The translations under genes and the position numbers were made by a program. From a virus, in the IMG/VR virus record IMGVR_UViG_3300011116_000414, positions 1 to 35,316 of that record: DNA of 35,316 nt; one strand, given 5' to 3'. Below the pieces are notes generated by a model. It saw nothing but the letters and a program-made list of their open reading frames with translations. It was not told the origin of the DNA and ran no database searches. Positions 9,779 to 16,929 of this stretch are shown one piece after another (positions within the stretch are counted from its first letter, which is position 1; each line of letters begins with the position of its first letter).

Positions 9779-9990
9779 TGTGGTTCCTCCTCTAATTTTT
9801 CTAAATCGTTTGCCATATCTTCCCAAGCTCTATTGGTTTGGGTAATATGATTTGAATGGTAAATAGATAGTTCCATTAGTTCACCTGTTAATGTTTCAAA
9901 AGATGAAGCAATGTTGTGCAGAAAACCTGCACCGACAACTACAAAGTCAAGAAAGCGCACTGGGCGAGGAACGTAGTTATCGTCTTTCAT
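9775..9990 (-). CDS. Small helical protein, 71 aa
   Basis: It begins at ATG 9990 (KDDNYVPRPVRF), about 11 bases after GGAAGG. A GTG four codons earlier is possible but has the purine stretch too close. It reads FVVVGAGFLHNIASSFETL, then an acidic amphipathic helix ending DLEKLEEEPQ. The hydrophobic patch at residues 8-24 is short for a membrane anchor. It overlaps the next gene by 4 bases, so it is translationally coupled. No family recognised. Confidence 0.6.
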   Translation of the reverse strand: MKDDNYVPRPVRFLDFVVVGAGFLHNIASSFETLTGELMELSIYHSNHITQTNRAWEDMANDLEKLEEEPQ

Positions 9991-10018
9991 CGCCCAGTAC
10001 ACCTTCCATTGAAAGTTA

Positions 10019-10159
10019 TTATCCCTTTTTTACTGCGTTTCCACGCTTTCCTGCTGGAGTCATTCCGAAGAATACCTTGCCACCTGCTGGCTTAGAAGTA
10101 TCTTTCTTGCCTTCAACTGGCTTTGACATAGGTGCTGCTGCACGTGATCCTTTGTTCAT
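10019..10159 (-). CDS. Tiny basic protein, 46 aa
   Basis: Begins MNKGSRAAAPMSKPVEGKKD and ends GKRGNAVKKG; rich in Lys, Gly and Ala. A strong GGGAGGT lies 5 bases before the ATG at 10159, and the gene sits immediately after the portal stop. The strong ribosome site and tight packing support it as real despite its size. It may be a DNA- or RNA-contacting capsid-interior peptide; that is guesswork from charge. Confidence 0.65.
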   Translation of the reverse strand: MNKGSRAAAPMSKPVEGKKDTSKPAGGKVFFGMTPAGKRGNAVKKG

Positions 10160-10175
10160 TTTACACCTCCCTCGG

Positions 10176-11927
10176 TTATGCTGCGCCGGTGATACCAGCT
10201 AGTAGTTGGGCTATATCGGGTTTTTGACCAGCAGCAGGGGCCTGACCAGCTTGTTCTTGTGGAGGTTGCTGCGAGGCAGGAGCGGGGGCCGCACCTGCTG
10301 CTGGAAGTTGAGGTCCACCTGCCATAGCCATCTCTGGCGCAGGTGGTGGTGGTTCTGGTGTAAATGCTTTTTCAATAACTGCTTCTAGTGATTGTCCTTT
10401 TTGGCGACCTTGGATAACACTTGCGATACGTGAGATAATCTCACTAGGGTCTTGACCTTGCGCTGCGAGGGCTGGAATCGCCTGAGCATACTGTGCAACA
10501 GCAACACGCAAAGAATCGCGCATCTCTTCAATATCAACACGTTGTTCCTCCTGCGTAACATTTAAGTCCATAGGAATCTCACGACGTACATAGTCACGAG
10601 ATACGAGCTTGTCTGAACGCATTTGTAGTAAAGCAATGATGGCACGGTTAGGGTCCATACCAGACATAATTCCATAGCGTACATCTACGCCGTATTCACC
10701 CTTGATGTCACGAGATGGTGTGTACTTGAGAACGTAAGGTGTTCCGTCATCTGTTCCCTTGATGGTCTTAATGATTCCACCAAATACTTTTTCATCTGCT
10801 TCAAAGCAAATAGAGATAAGTTCCTGGAACATACGAGCAAACTGTGCTTGTGCTGCCTTGATCTGTGTATCAAAGCCTGCTTGTAGGGCTTGTACACCGC
10901 GGCCAGTAACTACTGATGCGTCAATGTTACCTGAACGAGATTCTGGATAACGAGCACCAAGGCGTAGTTCACGCTCTAGTACGCCGGACTCTGTAAAGAC
11001 TCCAGGTGGTAGTTCTAGTGGAACACGACGAATACCTTGTGGGTTAGCAGAGCGCATAATTGCATCTGGTCCAAGTGCCAACTCTTGCACATCTTGTGGG
11101 ATAGCAATAGGTGCTTGGATAGACTTTTCTGCTGCTTGAATCTGCAATACAGCAAAACGAGCACGAGCAAGTTGAACCGATAGAACATCATCAAACTGTC
11201 CACGTGCTTCACCATCTAGGGAAGAGCGCATAATGACAGATGCCATAGCCTTGCCCAAGATATTTGGTGTGCGTGATAAAACTAAGTTTTTGCGCTCTGG
11301 TAGGTAGAGCAGGTCCTGGTCCTTGTCGTGGTACTTGACCATTGAGATATAAGGAGAAGATAAAGCGTACTGGTTTTTACCTAAAATTAAATCGTAATAC
11401 TCTGGGTATTGCCCAGCTAACGTCTCTGCATCGGTAACGATTACTTGAGTTACAGATAAGACACGACCATAACGATCTAACTCTGGGTAGGTACCGAATG
11501 GATTGAGCATACGAACGCGAGGGTTATTGTCCTCAAAGTCCATCTCAACCATACCGATACCAAGACCGTAGGTGTTATACCAGTCTGCTGCTGTATACAT
11601 CTGCAGTTGCAGGTCAGAGTTTGTTACATAAAAGTTTGCAATACGAGTTCTAGTATCTGCTGCTTTGCGTGCAGTATCTGAAACCATATTGGTTGCTGAA
11701 CAGTTAAAGGATGGCAACGGTGCCATTGCTTCTGCTAGGTCACGTGCTGCTACGTCAATGAAGTTTGCAACCAGAGGTTTTGGGTAGTCCTCTGAAAACA
11801 TTGCTGGGTATACCTTAGAGATATCTCCCTGACGCACCGAGAGCACATCGCGCATACGTTGATCTCGCGCTGATGAGCGAGTACGTAAGCGTGCTAGCTT
11901 AGCGTCTACTTCTTTGACTGATAACAA
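10176..11927 (-). CDS. Portal protein, 583 aa
   Basis: It would form the dodecameric portal at one capsid vertex, through which DNA is packaged and ejected. The N-terminus (KEVDAKLARLRTRSSARDQRM), then YPKPLVANFIDVAARDLAE, the wing/stem region with NTYGLGIGMVEMDFEDNNPR, and NPFGTYPELDRYGRVLSV are typical of large podovirus-type portals. Residues about 520-583 are Pro/Ala/Gln-rich, a flexible C-terminal tail as in many portals. The start is a TTG at 11927, preceded by AAGGA at a good distance; the next in-frame Met is at codon 25, so TTG is the better choice. It lies two genes downstream of TerL's small neighbours, in the usual terminase-portal order. Confidence 0.8.
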   Translation of the reverse strand: MLSVKEVDAKLARLRTRSSARDQRMRDVLSVRQGDISKVYPAMFSEDYPKPLVANFIDVAARDLAEAMAPLPSFNCSATNMVSDTARKAADTRTRIANFYVTNSDLQLQMYTAADWYNTYGLGIGMVEMDFEDNNPRVRMLNPFGTYPELDRYGRVLSVTQVIVTDAETLAGQYPEYYDLILGKNQYALSSPYISMVKYHDKDQDLLYLPERKNLVLSRTPNILGKAMASVIMRSSLDGEARGQFDDVLSVQLARARFAVLQIQAAEKSIQAPIAIPQDVQELALGPDAIMRSANPQGIRRVPLELPPGVFTESGVLERELRLGARYPESRSGNIDASVVTGRGVQALQAGFDTQIKAAQAQFARMFQELISICFEADEKVFGGIIKTIKGTDDGTPYVLKYTPSRDIKGEYGVDVRYGIMSGMDPNRAIIALLQMRSDKLVSRDYVRREIPMDLNVTQEEQRVDIEEMRDSLRVAVAQYAQAIPALAAQGQDPSEIISRIASVIQGRQKGQSLEAVIEKAFTPEPPPPAPEMAMAGGPQLPAAGAAPAPASQQPPQEQAGQAPAAGQKPDIAQLLAGITGAA

Positions 11928-11937
11928 TGTGGGGTCC

Positions 11938-12573
11938 TTACTTAGACTTCTTTTTGTTTTTGTTGTATTCTGAAATACCTTTTTGTGTTACCATTCCGCG
12001 TGCTGCAAATTTAACTGCAGTATCTCCAGCAACTTTTTTAACTACTGGCTTAGATACTTCTCTTGCTGTTACAGCAGTTTTAATAATTTTGTTGCTTCTC
12101 TTTTTTGCTTCTGCTTCAACGCGGCCATAATATTCTTTTGCTGTTGGTTTACGAGTTGTTCCTGAAACAGTCTTAGCATTAGGTACTGTAGATTTAGAAC
12201 CTGAAGCTGATTTAATTTCAGCCTTACCTTCTACTTTTTTGTTAAACTTTTTACCTTCTCGACTAACATTTGAAACCTTAGTTGTTTCAGCTGCTCTGCG
12301 TCCTGCACGTTGTCCTACTTCAGTAGAAGCCTTTTCAACAGTTTTCTTAGAAACCATCTTACTTCCTGCTTTTGCAGCAAGCATTCCGCCTTTGCCAAAA
12401 GCTGTAGCAGTAGTACCAAGTTCAAACGCACCAGCTGCTGCAGACTTGAGAGCACCTTTGATATCACCTTTACGTGCTTTCTTAAAGGCACGTTTAGCAT
12501 CATCAACGCCAAGGAGTTCGTCTGTTACAAACCGTCCAACTTTCTTGGCAGTGCTTTCTTTTTTCTTGGCCAT
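11938..12573 (-). CDS. Lysine/alanine-rich basic protein, 211 aa
   Basis: Very basic protein starting MAKKKESTAKKVGRFVTDE and ending NKNKKKSK, with a short apolar middle (LKSAAAGAFELGTTATAFG, residues about 42-62) and long Ala/Lys/Thr stretches resembling histone-H1-like tails. It sits between terminase and portal, 10 bases before the portal start. A nucleic-acid-condensing or capsid-interior role fits the composition, but no family is recognised. The central apolar segment could pack against membrane or another protein. Confidence 0.6.
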   Translation of the reverse strand: MAKKKESTAKKVGRFVTDELLGVDDAKRAFKKARKGDIKGALKSAAAGAFELGTTATAFGKGGMLAAKAGSKMVSKKTVEKASTEVGQRAGRRAAETTKVSNVSREGKKFNKKVEGKAEIKSASGSKSTVPNAKTVSGTTRKPTAKEYYGRVEAEAKKRSNKIIKTAVTAREVSKPVVKKVAGDTAVKFAARGMVTQKGISEYNKNKKKSK

Positions 12574-12581
12574 TGTAATCC

Positions 12582-12743
12582 TTACTTAGACTTCTTGTAT
12601 AATCCTGGGTATTTCTTATCTAGTGCTTTGCTTGCGCCCTTTTCGTATTCCTTTACACCTTTAGGTGATGTGCGCTTTTGAAGCGCTTTAGCAGCTGCTT
12701 CTCCTGTGAGCTTCTTTGGCTTTGGCTTAGGTGTCATTGCCAT
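12582..12743 (-). CDS. Small basic protein, 53 aa
   Basis: Begins MAMTPKPKPKKLTGEAAAKA and ends KKYPGLYKKSK. Its ATG overlaps the stop of the upstream 25-aa gene as TAATG. About a third of residues are Lys or Arg. It shares the ending KKSK with its 211-aa neighbour, so the two may be related in role. Function unknown. Confidence 0.6.
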   Translation of the reverse strand: MAMTPKPKPKKLTGEAAAKALQKRTSPKGVKEYEKGASKALDKKYPGLYKKSK

Positions 12744-12820
12744 TAGCACTTACACGCTTTCTTTGACTTGCCACACTTCTTGCACTTCATATCTGACTTC
12801 TTAATCATTGTCTTAGCCAT
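12743..12820 (-). CDS. 25-residue Cys/Lys mini-protein
   Basis: Reads from ATG 12820 with GGAGA a few bases upstream and stops in a TAATG overlap. The sequence contains CKKCGKSKKACKC: four Cys in a CxxC-x6-CxC arrangement within a poly-basic peptide, consistent with a single zinc knuckle that could bind nucleic acid. It sits directly downstream of the terminase. Its size makes it easy to miss; the ribosome site and exact coupling support it. Confidence 0.55.
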   Translation of the reverse strand: MAKTMIKKSDMKCKKCGKSKKACKC

Positions 12821-12830
12821 TATGGTCTCC

Positions 12831-14690
12831 TTAGATGAACGTTTTGTTTTGCTCTGCGAATAGTTCATCTAGGTTGACAACTGTTCGCTTGCCTATCTCG
12901 TGACGAGAAAGAAATGGGTTTGCTAGGTGATGCTTTGAGTACTTGCCGTAGTTGAGCATCTCACGGGCGCGGATCTCACAGAACCACAGGGCCATCACCA
13001 TATCGGTTTTGCCTTTAGTAGTAGGCGACCACGTAATTAATTGCTCGATAAGAGCTTTGATATTTTCCGTCTGGTCACTGGGAAGATGGATAAGATTGTC
13101 TCTATGGTGTTTACCATCGTGCTGTTTGGTCCCAAACAATGTTGACATACTAGCAACACCGAATCCTGAGTCCCATTTGTTGGTTCCTGTGTGGTGCTCA
13201 CGTAATAAAACTCCTCGGCTTGCAAGGTTCTGGCGGATGCCTTCGTCTTGCGTTAAGAAAGATTGAAATGCGTTTTTCTCTACTATCCACTCGCTAGGCT
13301 GGTATAAAGAAGTCCAGTCAAAGATTAGTTGACGGATTGCAGCAGGCGTTGGCCTAGTAATTTTAATAGCATCAACGATATAGCGTTTATGTGTAGCCCT
13401 ATCAACAGCATAACAAACGACGGCTGTATCACCAACCATAGCGGGATCAAGACCACAAATAAAAGAAAAGCCGTTGACATCACGCGGATGGCCTGGATTA
13501 CCAGGAACCAAACGACCTGCTTTACGCATACCATCAATAGAACCTCTCACACATACTGGGTCGAAGATGGCATCATCTGAGATATCTTGCTGCTGATAGA
13601 CCAAAGCCCAGGTACTTGCATCCATAGCTTGGCGTTCATTGTAAAGATTGCGACCATTCCAACGTGGGTAGAGGCCGTCTTCATTTTTATCAGATTCGAC
13701 CTGACCATCAAAGGGAGCATCGGATGCTGGCCAAAGGGTTTCCCACTTGTCTGGGTCTTCGTGCGTAGCAAGCAGTGCTGGCATAGCCAAATACTTCCAA
13801 GGAACTAAACCGCCTGGGTATCTATCTTCATTACGCAGTTCGCGGTATAGGTCCATAGCCGAAACTCTGGTACCAATGACTACTAGTTTGCCGGTAGGGT
13901 TCAAACGGGAACGAACGTCCTGAGTTAACCAGCGAATCTGCTTTTCAAACTCATTAGCGTTCTTTAATGTCACAGCGTCGTCTACAATAATCATATCGGC
14001 ACGCTTACCGTAAATCTGACCACCAATACCGATGGCTTCAATGTTTGGATCTTTTTCACTAGACTCACGAAGCTCGGAACCAAAGGTGACGCGGGTTGCC
14101 TGCCACGATGCTGATTTAGAGTTAAACCCTACACCAGCAGCATAAGCGCTCTGGAGGTTTTCATACATAGGATGAGTCAGGCGTTGCTTGATGGCGTAGA
14201 GAAAGTCGGCAGCTAACTGCTGCGTCTGGGAGACAATCAAAACTCTAAAGTTGGGATTGCGTACTACCTGCCAAGTTACGTAGTCAACGGTAATCGTAAT
14301 TGACTTGGCGTGGTTTGGCGGAATGTTAATCAGGATTCTATTACTAGCAAGTCCTGGCTCATACTTCATACTAGGATGTAACCAGCCAGGCTCGCGCCCT
14401 TCGATCATATCTACTAGGTTCTGCTGATGTGGAAAGGTCTGGGAGTGCAGGAACTTCTGGCGGAACTCTGCAAAGGTGATGTCGTGGACATCGGCGTTGG
14501 CAAAGTTCTTATCCTTTAGACCAAGGCGCGTTCTATCAACCTTGTCTGTAAAGACCTTATCAGTTCTACGATAGTACTCGTAGGTCTTCATTGATTTACC
14601 TGCTGAGGCGCAAGCGGCCTCAATGGTCATACCTTCAGCTACACAGCCAAGGATAATTCTCTTGGCGATGTCTGCGCTATTGTCAGCCAT
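12831..14690 (-). CDS. terL: Terminase large subunit, 619 aa
   Basis: Packaging motor: ATPase pumps DNA into the procapsid and the nuclease cuts it. Residues 1-55 form an HTH-like unit (EGMTIEAACASAGKSMKTYE) usually found in small terminases. The ATPase domain has a Walker A variant PPNHAKS (124-130), a Walker B strand MIIVDD (232-237) and a coupling segment VVIGTR (269-274). The RNase-H-like nuclease starts at FICGLDPAM (catalytic Asp about 414) and includes EWIVEKNAFQ, with its Glu about 477. It ends with a basic tail. No separate small terminase is seen in the window, so the N-terminal HTH may help recognise DNA. Overlaps the upstream 53-aa gene by 8 bases. Confidence 0.92.
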   Translation of the reverse strand: MADNSADIAKRIILGCVAEGMTIEAACASAGKSMKTYEYYRRTDKVFTDKVDRTRLGLKDKNFANADVHDITFAEFRQKFLHSQTFPHQQNLVDMIEGREPGWLHPSMKYEPGLASNRILINIPPNHAKSITITVDYVTWQVVRNPNFRVLIVSQTQQLAADFLYAIKQRLTHPMYENLQSAYAAGVGFNSKSASWQATRVTFGSELRESSEKDPNIEAIGIGGQIYGKRADMIIVDDAVTLKNANEFEKQIRWLTQDVRSRLNPTGKLVVIGTRVSAMDLYRELRNEDRYPGGLVPWKYLAMPALLATHEDPDKWETLWPASDAPFDGQVESDKNEDGLYPRWNGRNLYNERQAMDASTWALVYQQQDISDDAIFDPVCVRGSIDGMRKAGRLVPGNPGHPRDVNGFSFICGLDPAMVGDTAVVCYAVDRATHKRYIVDAIKITRPTPAAIRQLIFDWTSLYQPSEWIVEKNAFQSFLTQDEGIRQNLASRGVLLREHHTGTNKWDSGFGVASMSTLFGTKQHDGKHHRDNLIHLPSDQTENIKALIEQLITWSPTTKGKTDMVMALWFCEIRAREMLNYGKYSKHHLANPFLSRHEIGKRTVVNLDELFAEQNKTFI

Positions 14691-14844
14691 TTGCCCGTCT
14701 CATCTCTTCTACTAGTATTGCTGCCGCGATTTTGCGGCGCATTTCTAAGCGACGAGATTCTCGCTCTGCCTTGTACTGCTGCCAGAATTTTCTACTGGAA
14801 GTTGCCTGAAGGTATAGTTCCTCTTCGGTATAGTTACGTATCAT
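14683..14844 (-). CDS. Small helical basic protein upstream of terminase, 53 aa
   Basis: Starts MIRNYTEEELYLQATSSRKF and continues as one charged helix (ERESRRLEMRRKIAAAIL). It overlaps the terminase start by 8 bases, so coupling is likely, but its own ribosome site is weak. It is too short for a standard small terminase, although a helical basic protein here could assist DNA recognition. It would be the first gene of the leftward late block. Confidence 0.5.
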   Translation of the reverse strand: MIRNYTEEELYLQATSSRKFWQQYKAERESRRLEMRRKIAAAILVEEMRRANG

Positions 14845-14856
14845 TGGCGCGGATGC

Positions 14857-14900
14857 TCATTTCTTTTATACTAGGTTGAGTATGATCTTCCTATTAGAGA
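14857..14900 (-). promoter_or_regulatory. Possible leftward late promoter
   Basis: On the minus strand a TATAAA-like box (within tagtataaaag, about 14865-14873) lies roughly 20 bases before the first late ORF. No TTGACA-like -35 box stands at 16-18 bases, so a phage or WhiB-assisted sigma factor might be needed. Weak evidence. Confidence 0.25.
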
Positions 14901-14918
14901 TAGAGCTATCCCCACTAA

Positions 14919-15009
14919 AAGTACTGGGCAGTTCGGGCTTAGCGCCCGAGGGAGTCACAGCGAACTGAGGGGTAAGTCAGTACTCGGCCTAGGGGCCTCG
15001 TAAGAGGCC
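14919..15009. other. Nested inverted repeats in control region
   Basis: The stretch holds AGTACT (14920-14925) with AGTACT (14979-14984), CAGTTCG (14929-14935) with CGAACTG (14961-14967), and an inner CGGGC/GCCCG hairpin (14934-14938 with 14944-14948). Right after comes a perfect stem ggcctc-gtaa-gaggcc (14994-15009). The nesting would fold as an elongated structure in RNA or cruciform DNA. Its place beside the terminase end makes it a candidate packaging site or structured leader; strand and role are unknown. Confidence 0.4.
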
Positions 15010-15219
15010 AACCAAGGGTCGTAAAACATACTCTCCCCGTTTTACTCCCCTACTATATATAAGGCAGGAAATGGACTGGGTTTCTCGTTTTACAGATGTG
15101 AAGTACGTCACACTACTATTATAGAATATAACCGCAGGTCAGAGCTATATTCAGCGATCTCACTTTAGCAAATATTTTTTGTTGGGGAGTATACGGACCA
15201 CGCCCGCACAATTCAACAA

Positions 15220-15268
15220 GGGGGGGTGTCCGTTTCGGCCTAACCCTAACCGTATGGCTAAGGGTTAG
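15220..15268. repeat. G7 tract and long imperfect hairpin
   Basis: A run of seven G (15220-15226) is followed by CTAACCC (15240-15246) and its complement GGGTTAG (15262-15268), with CC-gtat-GG at the centre, giving a nearly continuous hairpin. No T-run follows. It opens the repeat-rich part of the control region. Confidence 0.4.
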
Positions 15269-15339
15269 ACAAATACGGGCGATATGTCTAGGGTATTGCT
15301 AGAGAGTAGAGAGGGGCGGGCTACCGTCTCGGCACACCT

Positions 15340-15575
15340 AACCTCTAACCCTTTACCTATTAACTAACCGCCTAACCTTGCAAGGCCTAGCCCTAACCGC
15401 TTAACCGGTAGAGCTATCCGATACCTAACCTCTTACCCGATAACTAACTGGTGAGCCAGTTGCCTACCAGTTGCCTACCCGATAGCTGACCGGTTACCAG
15501 TTGCCTATCCCCTAACTGGTGGCCTATCGCCTAGCTATATCCGGTGACTTATCCGGTGACTTAACCGGTCAGCTA
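15340..15575. repeat. Iteron-like repeat cluster, candidate replication origin
   Basis: From 15340 the word CCTAACC and close variants recur every 7-12 bases. CCAGTTGCCTA occurs exactly at 15456-15466 and 15467-15477 (tandem, 11 bp) and at 15497-15507; its inverse AACTGG flanks it at 15446-15451 and about 15514, giving AACTGG-tgag-CCAGTT. A 12-bp unit ATCCGGTGACTT repeats at 15539-15550 and 15551-15562, with a degenerate third copy (AACCGGTCAGCT) at 15563-15574. Unit lengths of about one helical turn suit a DNA-binding protein. Position between divergent blocks and beside the early promoter suggests an origin or an operator array. Confidence 0.5.
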
Positions 15576-15636
15576 CTAGATCCCGAGACGATAACCCGAC
15601 ACACGATACGGGGCTAAATTGACCCGCGCCAGGTAG

Positions 15637-15666
15637 TTGACATATTGACACGCTATACCCCATAAT
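15637..15666 (+). promoter_or_regulatory. Early rightward sigma-70-type promoter
   Basis: Perfect -35 TTGACA (15637-15642), 18-base spacer, -10 CATAAT (15661-15666, one mismatch to TATAAT). It would start transcription near 15673, about 48 bases ahead of the first early gene. A second TTGACA at 15645-15650 may bind competing factors. It should be read by the host's main sigma factor immediately after infection. Confidence 0.65.
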
Positions 15667-15720
15667 TAAACCGTGAGCGGATATACCTACCTAACAAGCT
15701 CACAAGATAAGGATATGGAT

Positions 15721-15840
15721 ATGCCTAAAGTATTAACGCAAGAGTATGCACTACGCACTAACTGTATGCACCTATTAACCGCGATCCACTTTACTAATTC
15801 AACTGTGTGCGACATATGCACACGCAAGGGGGGCAACTAA
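15721..15840 (+). CDS. First early gene, 39-aa Cys mini-protein
   Basis: ATG 15721 lies 8 bases after AAGG; an in-frame ATG at 15715 is too close to it. Product contains NCMHLLTAIHF and ends VCDICTRKGGN, with a CxxC pair plus another Cys and two His that could bind zinc. It ends in a TAATG overlap with the next gene, and its last codons (AAGGGGGG) double as that gene's ribosome site. Function unknown; first position in the early operon suggests host takeover. Confidence 0.6.
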   Translation: MPKVLTQEYALRTNCMHLLTAIHFTNSTVCDICTRKGGN

Positions 15841-16295
15841 TGACTAACACCGATACACAAGAGCAGGGCGCTAAACTATCGTTTAGCTGTGATTGCAAGG
15901 GTTGCCGTAACTGGTTGCCCGATATTGCGGGGATCGTTTACCCCGAACAATTAGCGCACAGGGCACAGGGTTACTACTTTACCCGCGACACAATGCGGGC
16001 GTTTAGCTCTCGTTATTGTGATTGGGCGCGATTGACTAACCCTAAGCAGGCCACGGGGCGCGATAATCGAGACGGTGTTGCCGTGATCGTATCCTCCCGC
16101 CACGGTTATGAGGGTGCAACGCGTTACTATGAGGTAATCACCTTATGCGCGTGGGGGGCGGTACACCGTGGGCAGAATAGCGACGGGCTAGAGCAATTCG
16201 ATACCCTACGCCTAGCCCGTAAAGAGTTAGCCCATACCTCATATCCTAGCGATTGCCTGTGCCACGGTTGCCAATTAGATCGTGCAGGGCGCTAA
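15840..16295 (+). CDS. Early protein with YYFTRDTMRAF motif, 151 aa
   Basis: Start at ATG 15840 is set by the TAATG overlap and by AAGGGGGG upstream; an ATG at 15807 would sit inside the previous gene without a site. Residues 16-23 hold CDCKGC, the middle carries GYYFTRDTMRAFSSRYCDW, then DGVAVIVSSRH and RYYEVITL strands, and the end has CLCHGC. I recall similar small phage proteins with a YFxxDTMRxF motif followed by a beta-rich core, annotated only as a domain of unknown function. The two Cys pairs at the ends could share a zinc. Confidence 0.7.
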   Translation: MTNTDTQEQGAKLSFSCDCKGCRNWLPDIAGIVYPEQLAHRAQGYYFTRDTMRAFSSRYCDWARLTNPKQATGRDNRDGVAVIVSSRHGYEGATRYYEVITLCAWGAVHRGQNSDGLEQFDTLRLARKELAHTSYPSDCLCHGCQLDRAGR

Positions 16296-16297
16296 CC

Positions 16298-16432
16298 GTG
16301 AGCGTGACTATCTCAACACCTAAAGAGTGGGATAAGGCCACGGCCTTAGCTGTATTGGACGCATATATTGAGGGGCTAGAGCGCGGGTATATCCTCACGC
16401 TTACCAGTAAAGAGGGGGCAACTAATGACTAA
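16298..16432 (+). CDS. Small early protein, 44 aa
   Basis: Begins at GTG 16298, two bases after the previous stop, and reads VSVTISTPKEWDKATALAVL then YIEGLERGYILTLTSKEG. Overlaps the next ATG by 8 bases. Looks like one helix plus a short strand. No family recognised; the tight spacing supports it. Confidence 0.5.
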   Translation: MSVTISTPKEWDKATALAVLDAYIEGLERGYILTLTSKEGATND

Positions 16433-16595
16433 GTGCGATAAGTGCGAGAATATGGCGCGGGTTACTGTGTCGGGGCTTATCGTGCCCCGTTACCTGTGCG
16501 CTAAACACGCGGGGCAACTATGCGAGAGCGTAGGCGATAAGGCGGGGGCGGATAAATTCTCCCTACTTATGGCTGGCGATAGGGTGAGCGCGTGA
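16425..16595 (+). CDS. Zinc-finger-like mini-protein, 56 aa
   Basis: MTKCDKCENMARVTVSGL then LCAKHAGQLCES: one CxxC near the N-terminus and a CxxxH...C group about 20 residues on, a plausible treble-clef or rubredoxin-like zinc site. AGGGGG lies upstream of the ATG at 16425, inside the preceding gene. Overlaps the next gene as GTGA. Confidence 0.6.
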   Translation: MTKCDKCENMARVTVSGLIVPRYLCAKHAGQLCESVGDKAGADKFSLLMAGDRVSA

Positions 16596-16681
16596 CTAAC
16601 ACCTTCAATAAGTGCCCGATATGCGGGCGTTTAATCGCGGGGGATTACTGCTCACACCCTGCTAAGGAGGTGAGCGCGTGA
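16592..16681 (+). CDS. 29-aa Cys mini-protein
   Basis: GTG 16592 overlaps the previous stop (GTGA). The peptide reads NKCPICGRLIAGDYCSHPAK: CxxC-x8-CxH, a compact zinc-binding pattern. Ends in another GTGA overlap, with AAGGAGG just inside its 3' end serving the next gene. Coupling on both sides is the main support. Confidence 0.5.
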   Translation: MTNTFNKCPICGRLIAGDYCSHPAKEVSA

Positions 16682-16842
16682 GATCCCGTACCTATTACCG
16701 CGTCCGCCTAGCGGTACGCCTATCCTTAGCCCTTGCCCTCTTAGCTCTAATTCTATGGGTCGCGGGTAATCTATGGTGGACGGGCGACGGCTGGTGTATC
16801 GGATCTATGTCTAAGTGTTTAGGTAAAGAGTTCACTAGGTAA
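16678..16842 (+). CDS. Small single-pass membrane protein, 54 aa
   Basis: GTG 16678, 3-4 bases after AAGGAGG. Basic N-terminus (RSRTYYRVR), then a hydrophobic segment LAVRLSLALALLALILWVAG (residues about 10-30), then a short Trp- and Cys-containing outer part (WWTGDGWCIGSMSKC). Positive-inside topology would put the C-terminus outside, where the two Cys could form a disulphide. Superinfection exclusion or membrane modification are possible roles; neither is shown. Confidence 0.6.
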   Translation: MRSRTYYRVRLAVRLSLALALLALILWVAGNLWWTGDGWCIGSMSKCLGKEFTR

Positions 16843-16849
16843 GTGACTG

Positions 16850-16881
16850 GCTCTCTCTTGCTTTCAATAGTGAGAGAGAGC
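16850..16881 (+). promoter_or_regulatory. Leader hairpin before sliding-clamp gene
   Basis: Perfect 9-bp stem gctctctct (16850-16858) with agagagagc (16873-16881). A 4-bp ccgg pair follows. No T-run, so probably not a terminator; it could protect or process the downstream message. The leader then carries agaataagggt, the same word that precedes the gene at 17635. Confidence 0.4.
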
Positions 16882-16929
16882 TGGCCGGTACCTAGCCGGA
16901 GAATAACTAACAAGAATAAGGGTGAATAT

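Noticed and set aside
9426-9845. Rightward 139-aa frame
   Set aside because: Antisense to a well-started coupled leftward gene; no ribosome site.
12239-12681. Rightward Ala/Ser/Phe-rich frames of 116 and 123 aa
   Set aside because: Mirror of the Lys/Ala-rich leftward protein.
15340-15575. CRISPR array or telomere-like repeats
   Set aside because: Units of 7-12 bases without regular spacers; CCTAACC copies are irregular and internal, not at a genome end.
14845-15720. tRNA or other known RNA gene
   Set aside because: Stems seen do not form a cloverleaf with a T-arm or acceptor; no family recognised.
16843-16929. Longer start of the clamp gene at 16843
   Set aside because: The extra 29 residues come from a leader with hairpins and have no ribosome site; AAGGGT stands before 16930.
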